Part shown: positions 5,165 through 8,056 of the stretch, piece after piece
Layout of the letters: every line of letters starts with the position of its first letter
Position numbering within the stretch: the stretch's first letter is position 1
From: Methanothrix sp.
GTDB lineage: Archaea > Halobacteriota > Methanosarcinia > Methanotrichales > Methanotrichaceae
Reading direction: 5' to 3'
DNA length: 8,056 bases
Assembly (NCBI GenBank): GCA_028688535.1
Contig: JAQTXY010000068.1
Span: 1 to 8,056 of the forward strand
Notes under the pieces: generated by a model
The model's database searches: none
Told to the model about the DNA's origin: nothing
Seen by the model: only the letters and a program-made list of their open reading frames with translations
Translations under genes and position numbers: made by a program

Positions 5165-6052
5165 CTAGATTGCCTGGTAGACACTGATCTTCAGCTCTCC
5201 GTGGTTGTCGCTATAGCCTCCGCCATCGAAGACGCGGGCTTTGAGCATCTTTCCTTCTCCAAAGACTGCAGCCTCATAGACATGAGAGGGATTGTATTCA
5301 GTCTGTTTACCAGTATTTCTCTCTATGAGATCACTCAAGTGAACCGAAGGATCGGTCAATTCCATCTGACCCCATATTTGTGGTACGTCTCCAATTCGCC
5401 ATTTTGCATAAACGAAACAGGAGTCAACTCCATCCGGTTCGGGCGGGTTGTCCCAGAGGCTGCATGTCCCTTCTCCCACAATGATGTAAGGCCGGCCTTG
5501 ATCCAGGAAGAGGATATCCTGGGGATCGGTCCAATCGGCTGGAATTGATACCGGACCGATGAGGAGCGCTCCTTTCTGATAACTGGTTCCATTAGCAGCA
5601 AGTTTACCTGTGGAAGGTGTTGCAGCAGACGTGCCCTGTTCCGTCCCTGCCTGTTCAGTCCTTGGACCACTCTCCAATTGCTGCATGTGACCGCAATCAC
5701 CATTGAGGCAGGAATAGACGGCTTGCCAGCGATCCAGCTGATCATTGTAGTAGTCTATTTGCTCCTTATTGCCGCTCTGATCGGCATCCAATAGGTTGCG
5801 CGTCGTTGACACCATATTGTTGTATGCCCAATTTCTCAGAGCACCCATCGTGAGGTTCGGGGAACTCATGAGAAGGGAAGAGAGCGTAGATGGCGGTTCA
5901 GGCAGTTGATAAGAGGCTGCCCCAATGAAATTCAAAATGTACTCCTCATAATCAGATTGAGACAAATCATTTCCTTCCACCAATAAAATTGATGGAAAGG
6001 CGACAACCATGGCGATCATGATAATATCGACAGCCATTCTATAGGATTTCAT
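5165..6052 (-). CDS. Exported protein with Ser/Thr-rich linker, 295 residues
   Basis: A signal peptide or membrane anchor spans residues about 5-26 (MAVDIIMIAMVVAFPSILLV). An alpha-helical region follows (about 30-125), ending in a SCLNGDC cysteine pair (115, 120). A linker rich in T, S, E, G and A comes next (about 130-158), then a second domain (about 160-295) that looks beta-rich, with cysteines at 197 and 212 flanking DNPPEPDGVDS and a terminal glycine-rich FDGGGYSDNHGELKISVY segment. Two domains joined by a flexible linker fit an extracellular protein. I do not recognise the family. ATG at 6052 is chosen over 6097 because AGAGGT lies six bases upstream and the signal sequence then starts the protein. 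It faces the 127-residue exported protein gene convergently and uses nearly the same promoter core, about 75 bases upstream. Confidence 0.8.
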   Translation of the reverse strand: MKSYRMAVDIIMIAMVVAFPSILLVEGNDLSQSDYEEYILNFIGAASYQLPEPPSTLSSLLMSSPNLTMGALRNWAYNNMVSTTRNLLDADQSGNKEQIDYYNDQLDRWQAVYSCLNGDCGHMQQLESGPRTEQAGTEQGTSAATPSTGKLAANGTSYQKGALLIGPVSIPADWTDPQDILFLDQGRPYIIVGEGTCSLWDNPPEPDGVDSCFVYAKWRIGDVPQIWGQMELTDPSVHLSDLIERNTGKQTEYNPSHVYEAAVFGEGKMLKARVFDGGGYSDNHGELKISVYQAI

Positions 6053-6115
6053 ATTTTTACCTCTGTATGCGGTCTCTAGCCTATTGGCTTTCAGCATCTG
6101 AAATTCAATAGTGAA

Positions 6116-6142
6116 CGCTAATATAATATTATTAAAGGTTAC
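6116..6142 (-). promoter_or_regulatory. Archaeal promoter of the 295-residue exported protein
   Basis: On the minus strand GTAACCTTTAATAATATTAT runs on into ATTAGCG: a BRE-like AACC followed by a TATA-like A/T tract. It matches the promoter at 4577-4600 apart from two single-base insertions or changes. Distance to the ATG is about 65-85 bases, so a leader of about 40-50 bases is expected. Confidence 0.45.
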
Positions 6143-6485
6143 TGATTAATGATTATAAAAACTTTCACATAAATTTGGATAATGTATGGTTAATGAAAAT
6201 GATCCACTTAAATTATGAATCTTCGTGCTGTACTTACGATGAATCAGTTCTCTTCGCAGAGCTGCTGGCGGGCGGGCGTGTGGGACGCTCGCTGATTTCC
6301 GGCGTTTTGGGACTCCGCTCCTGGTAGCCGTTTGAGTTGTCTCTTGTCACTCTTTTTGGTGGATTGCCGCGCGCGGTGAAACGCGCGGGTAGGGCTGGGC
6401 TGCCCTCAACGCCGGGCAGGCTTGGATACTTGGCGGTTTGCAGTTGATTGGCGCGTGAAACTTGATAAGCCAGTGGCCTGGACCG
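6143..6485. other. Gene-free interval: AT-rich left part, GC-rich right part with hairpins
   Basis: Positions 6143-6242 are AT-rich with no ORF of note. From 6243 the DNA becomes GC-rich. A stable hairpin CCGCGCG (6367-6373) with CGCGCGG (6382-6388) and overlapping GGGC/GCCC foldbacks (6391-6418) lie here, downstream of the restriction-modification gene on the minus strand. On the minus strand the frame of that gene stays open after its TAG for 83 more codons, to TAA at 6234-6236; the product would be low-complexity and rich in P, R, S and T, and is not accepted as coding. ORFs in other frames here are judged spurious. Confidence 0.45.
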
Positions 6486-7793
6486 CTATTTTGAGATCTC
6501 TCTACCCTCGACGATCGCAATCTCCTCTTCCATGAGCCCATACAGCCTGTAGACCACCAGATCGATCAGCTCGTCCGTCTGCCTGATCTTCTCCCGCAGC
6601 GGTCCCAGCTTGCTCATCGACCCCTCGAACTCGGCCTTGAGGGCTTCGCCCGGTTCCCGTCTGGTTGGATCGATGGCAAGCTTCTTCTTGTTCTTCTTGA
6701 GTACTGCCAGGAAGCTTTCGTAATCGTGCTCATAGTAGCTTTGCAGCTTTGTTTTCGGGGTGAGGTCCTCCACCTTTGCGCCTACGTAGCCCTCCAGCCA
6801 GCCCAGGAAGCCTTTGATCTCCTGCTGTTTCTGCTTGTTCATCTCCAGCATTCTTTCCGCCAGGAAGGCCAGGAGGTCATGCACCACATCCGAACGCTCC
6901 TGGCTTGCGATGAAGTTGCCTTCTCCGTCTTTGGGCAGACAGGCTTCCGCCCGAACGAGGATATCGGCGTGCTTGCCTTCGGCGTAGAGTTGCTCCAGCT
7001 CTGCCCCTAGGCGGGCGCGCTCGGGCGCGGGGGTGGTGAAGGAGATGCGGCGAATGGGAAAATCACGTACTTGTTTTGGATAGGTATGAGAATACGATCC
7101 TTGCAGAGTGCCTGTAGCGAAGATTTCTCGGAAATACCAGGCAATTAAGGAGCTTGCGACTATTGCTAATGTGTAAAGCAAGTCAGGAATATGATCCTCA
7201 ATCCGTGGATAGCCTTCAAAATCGGTTTGAGCTCCAGTTCGTTCGATGTTTTTATAAAGCGTTACACAAGTAACCAGATGATCGCAATATAGACCCTTAT
7301 CGTCGTATGAAACAACAAGTTTTTCGTTCTTAGCAGTCACATCACGAACAACAACCTTTGGATGATCAAAAAGCTCTGGAACACGCGGACCATACATTTC
7401 CTCCCGCCTGTAATCAAGAAATCTGCCATCAAGTTGTATCTCGTATCTTTGAAGAGTTTTTCCATCGAAAAATTGTTTTGCATTTCCAATTGGTGTCTTG
7501 GTGATCGCATCTGCCTTTCGGAAAGATTTGCCATCTTTGCTGTGGACAGTTGCGCCTACCATTACGTAGCAATATTGTCCAAGTCGAATCGATAATGCAT
7601 CAATGCGGTTTAAGATATCTGACGTTTCCATTCTTGCGACTTTAGGTCGAAACTGGTTGGTCGGTCCAATAAGCCATTCTGCCAATGATACTTTGTAGAG
7701 GACCTGAGATGCACTGGCGATTGTGGGTGGTTTTTCGTATATCACTTCCCAATTGGGCAATGGTTTTCCTTTTGAATAACGTAAATTGCGCAA
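6486..7793 (-). pseudogene. Eco57I/TaqI-like restriction-modification methylase, specificity and C-terminal part (frame of 435 codons)
   Basis: This is the C-terminal part of a large adenine-specific methyltransferase of the Type IIG-like restriction-modification group. Residues about 60-250 form a target-recognition region: Y-V-MVG near 77-82, then ITKTPIGNAKQFFDGKTLQ, VPELFDHPKVVVRDV, YCDHLVTCVTLYKN and LYTLAIVASSLIAWYF, the usual TaqI-type specificity-domain landmarks, ending in PKQVRDFPIRRISF. Residues about 265-435 are helical and charged and end in VVYRLYGLMEEEIAIVEG, the typical C-terminus of this group. The ATG at 7793 is not a true start: the protein continues upstream in another frame (7742-8056), joined by a one-base frameshift in the A-rich run 7764-7773. 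One extra A would restore Q-K-E-K-P-L-P-N-W. Base composition changes sharply near 7055, between the recognition domain and the tail. Confidence 0.8.
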
Positions 7794-8056
7794 TGCCTAG
7801 ACACATCATCAAAAACATTTTCGCCTTCAAAATGCGTCCATCGAATAAGTGTTGTATCATGGACCAAGGCGATCCTCAATTGGGATGCATATTTTTCGCG
7901 AGCAACTGCATCTGGAAGGATAAATGGGTTCCTCGCTGTTTCATGTGGGTAAATTGAATTTGAGTTTTCCAGTCCTAAGATAAATAGTAGTAATGAAATT
8001 TTTTGTTGATCTAAATCCTCTTGCACTATCCTTTGCAGCTTGAATTATGCTATTTG
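7742..8056 (-). pseudogene. Same methylase, middle part of the catalytic domain (shifted frame, runs off the window)
   Basis: The frame gives NPFILPDAVAREKYASQLR and THFEGENVFDDVSRHCAIYVIQK, the end of the methyltransferase fold in Eco57I-type enzymes, where an F-I-L/V-P-(D/N) strand is followed by a helix and a strand with ENVF ... VSR ... I-Y-V. The NPPY catalytic motif would lie beyond the right edge. GTG at 8026 is not a credible start. The frame itself is closed upstream by TAA at 8045-8047. A second shift at the TTT of 8013-8015 (minus strand) would join an edge-open frame reading SIIQAAKDSARG to LDQQKISLLLFILGLENS. Thus one base seems gained there and one lost at 7764-7773, so the edge frame equals that of the 435-codon part. 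Either a decaying gene or homopolymer sequencing errors. Confidence 0.7.

Noticed and set aside
5159..5745. ORFs of 129 codons on both strands inside the 295-residue gene
   Set aside because: Shadows of a long gene with a signal peptide and a good ribosome binding site.
6347..6541. 64-codon minus-strand ORF overlapping the methylase 3' end
   Set aside because: No Shine-Dalgarno, overlaps the conserved methylase C-terminus in another frame, and the product looks like random GC-rich translation.

Overview
The window looks archaeal, most likely from a methanogenic euryarchaeon. This is an inference: start sites are preceded by purine-rich Shine-Dalgarno sequences ending in GGTGA-type motifs, several promoters are A/T-rich TATA-like boxes with an upstream purine element, and the small wHTH proteins and the PemK/MazF module have an archaeal flavour. 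The style resembles Methanothrix/Methanosarcinales, but no marker gene in the window proves that. Composition is strongly patchy: GC-rich blocks (about 65-440, 2519-2661, 3525-3600, 4375-4490, 6243-7050) alternate with AT-rich ones (about 440-2510, 7060-8056). This is the pattern of an accessory, repeatedly rearranged region.

Layout. (1) 1-440: GC-rich remnant DNA with an 87-codon ORF, an overlapping 30-codon ORF and a stub resembling the first residues of a PIN-domain toxin. (2) 576-2510: an AT-rich island carrying a divergent pair, a 478-residue winged-helix protein of unknown function on the minus strand and a 96-residue zinc-ribbon protein on the plus strand. A strong hairpin lies between them, a palindrome sits at the stop of the first and an 11-bp inverted repeat follows the second. 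(3) 2543-3600: a PemK/MazF-family toxin and its antitoxin in a four-base-overlap operon (minus strand), bracketed by two copies of a GC-rich direct repeat. (4) 3664-4302: a 51-residue two-helix membrane protein (minus), divergent from an 84-codon winged-helix gene (plus) that has a near-perfect Shine-Dalgarno but ACG where ATG should be. (5) 4262-4490: the C-terminal remnant of another minus-strand gene, abutting a GC-rich segment whose plus-strand translation resembles the first ORF of the window. (6) 4577-6142: two convergent genes for exported proteins (127 and 295 residues) with nearly the same promoter core. (7) 6234-8056: the C-terminal two thirds of an Eco57I/TaqI-like (Type IIG-like) restriction-modification enzyme or adenine-specific methylase on the minus strand. 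It is broken by at least one and probably two compensating frameshifts and runs off the right edge.

Taken together the region is a defence/selfish-gene neighbourhood (toxin-antitoxin, restriction-modification, a possible VapC stub) mixed with small regulators, small exported proteins and dispersed GC-rich repeats. The least explained part is the divergent 478/96-residue module with its nested hairpins. No tRNA, rRNA, CRISPR array or transposase is visible.
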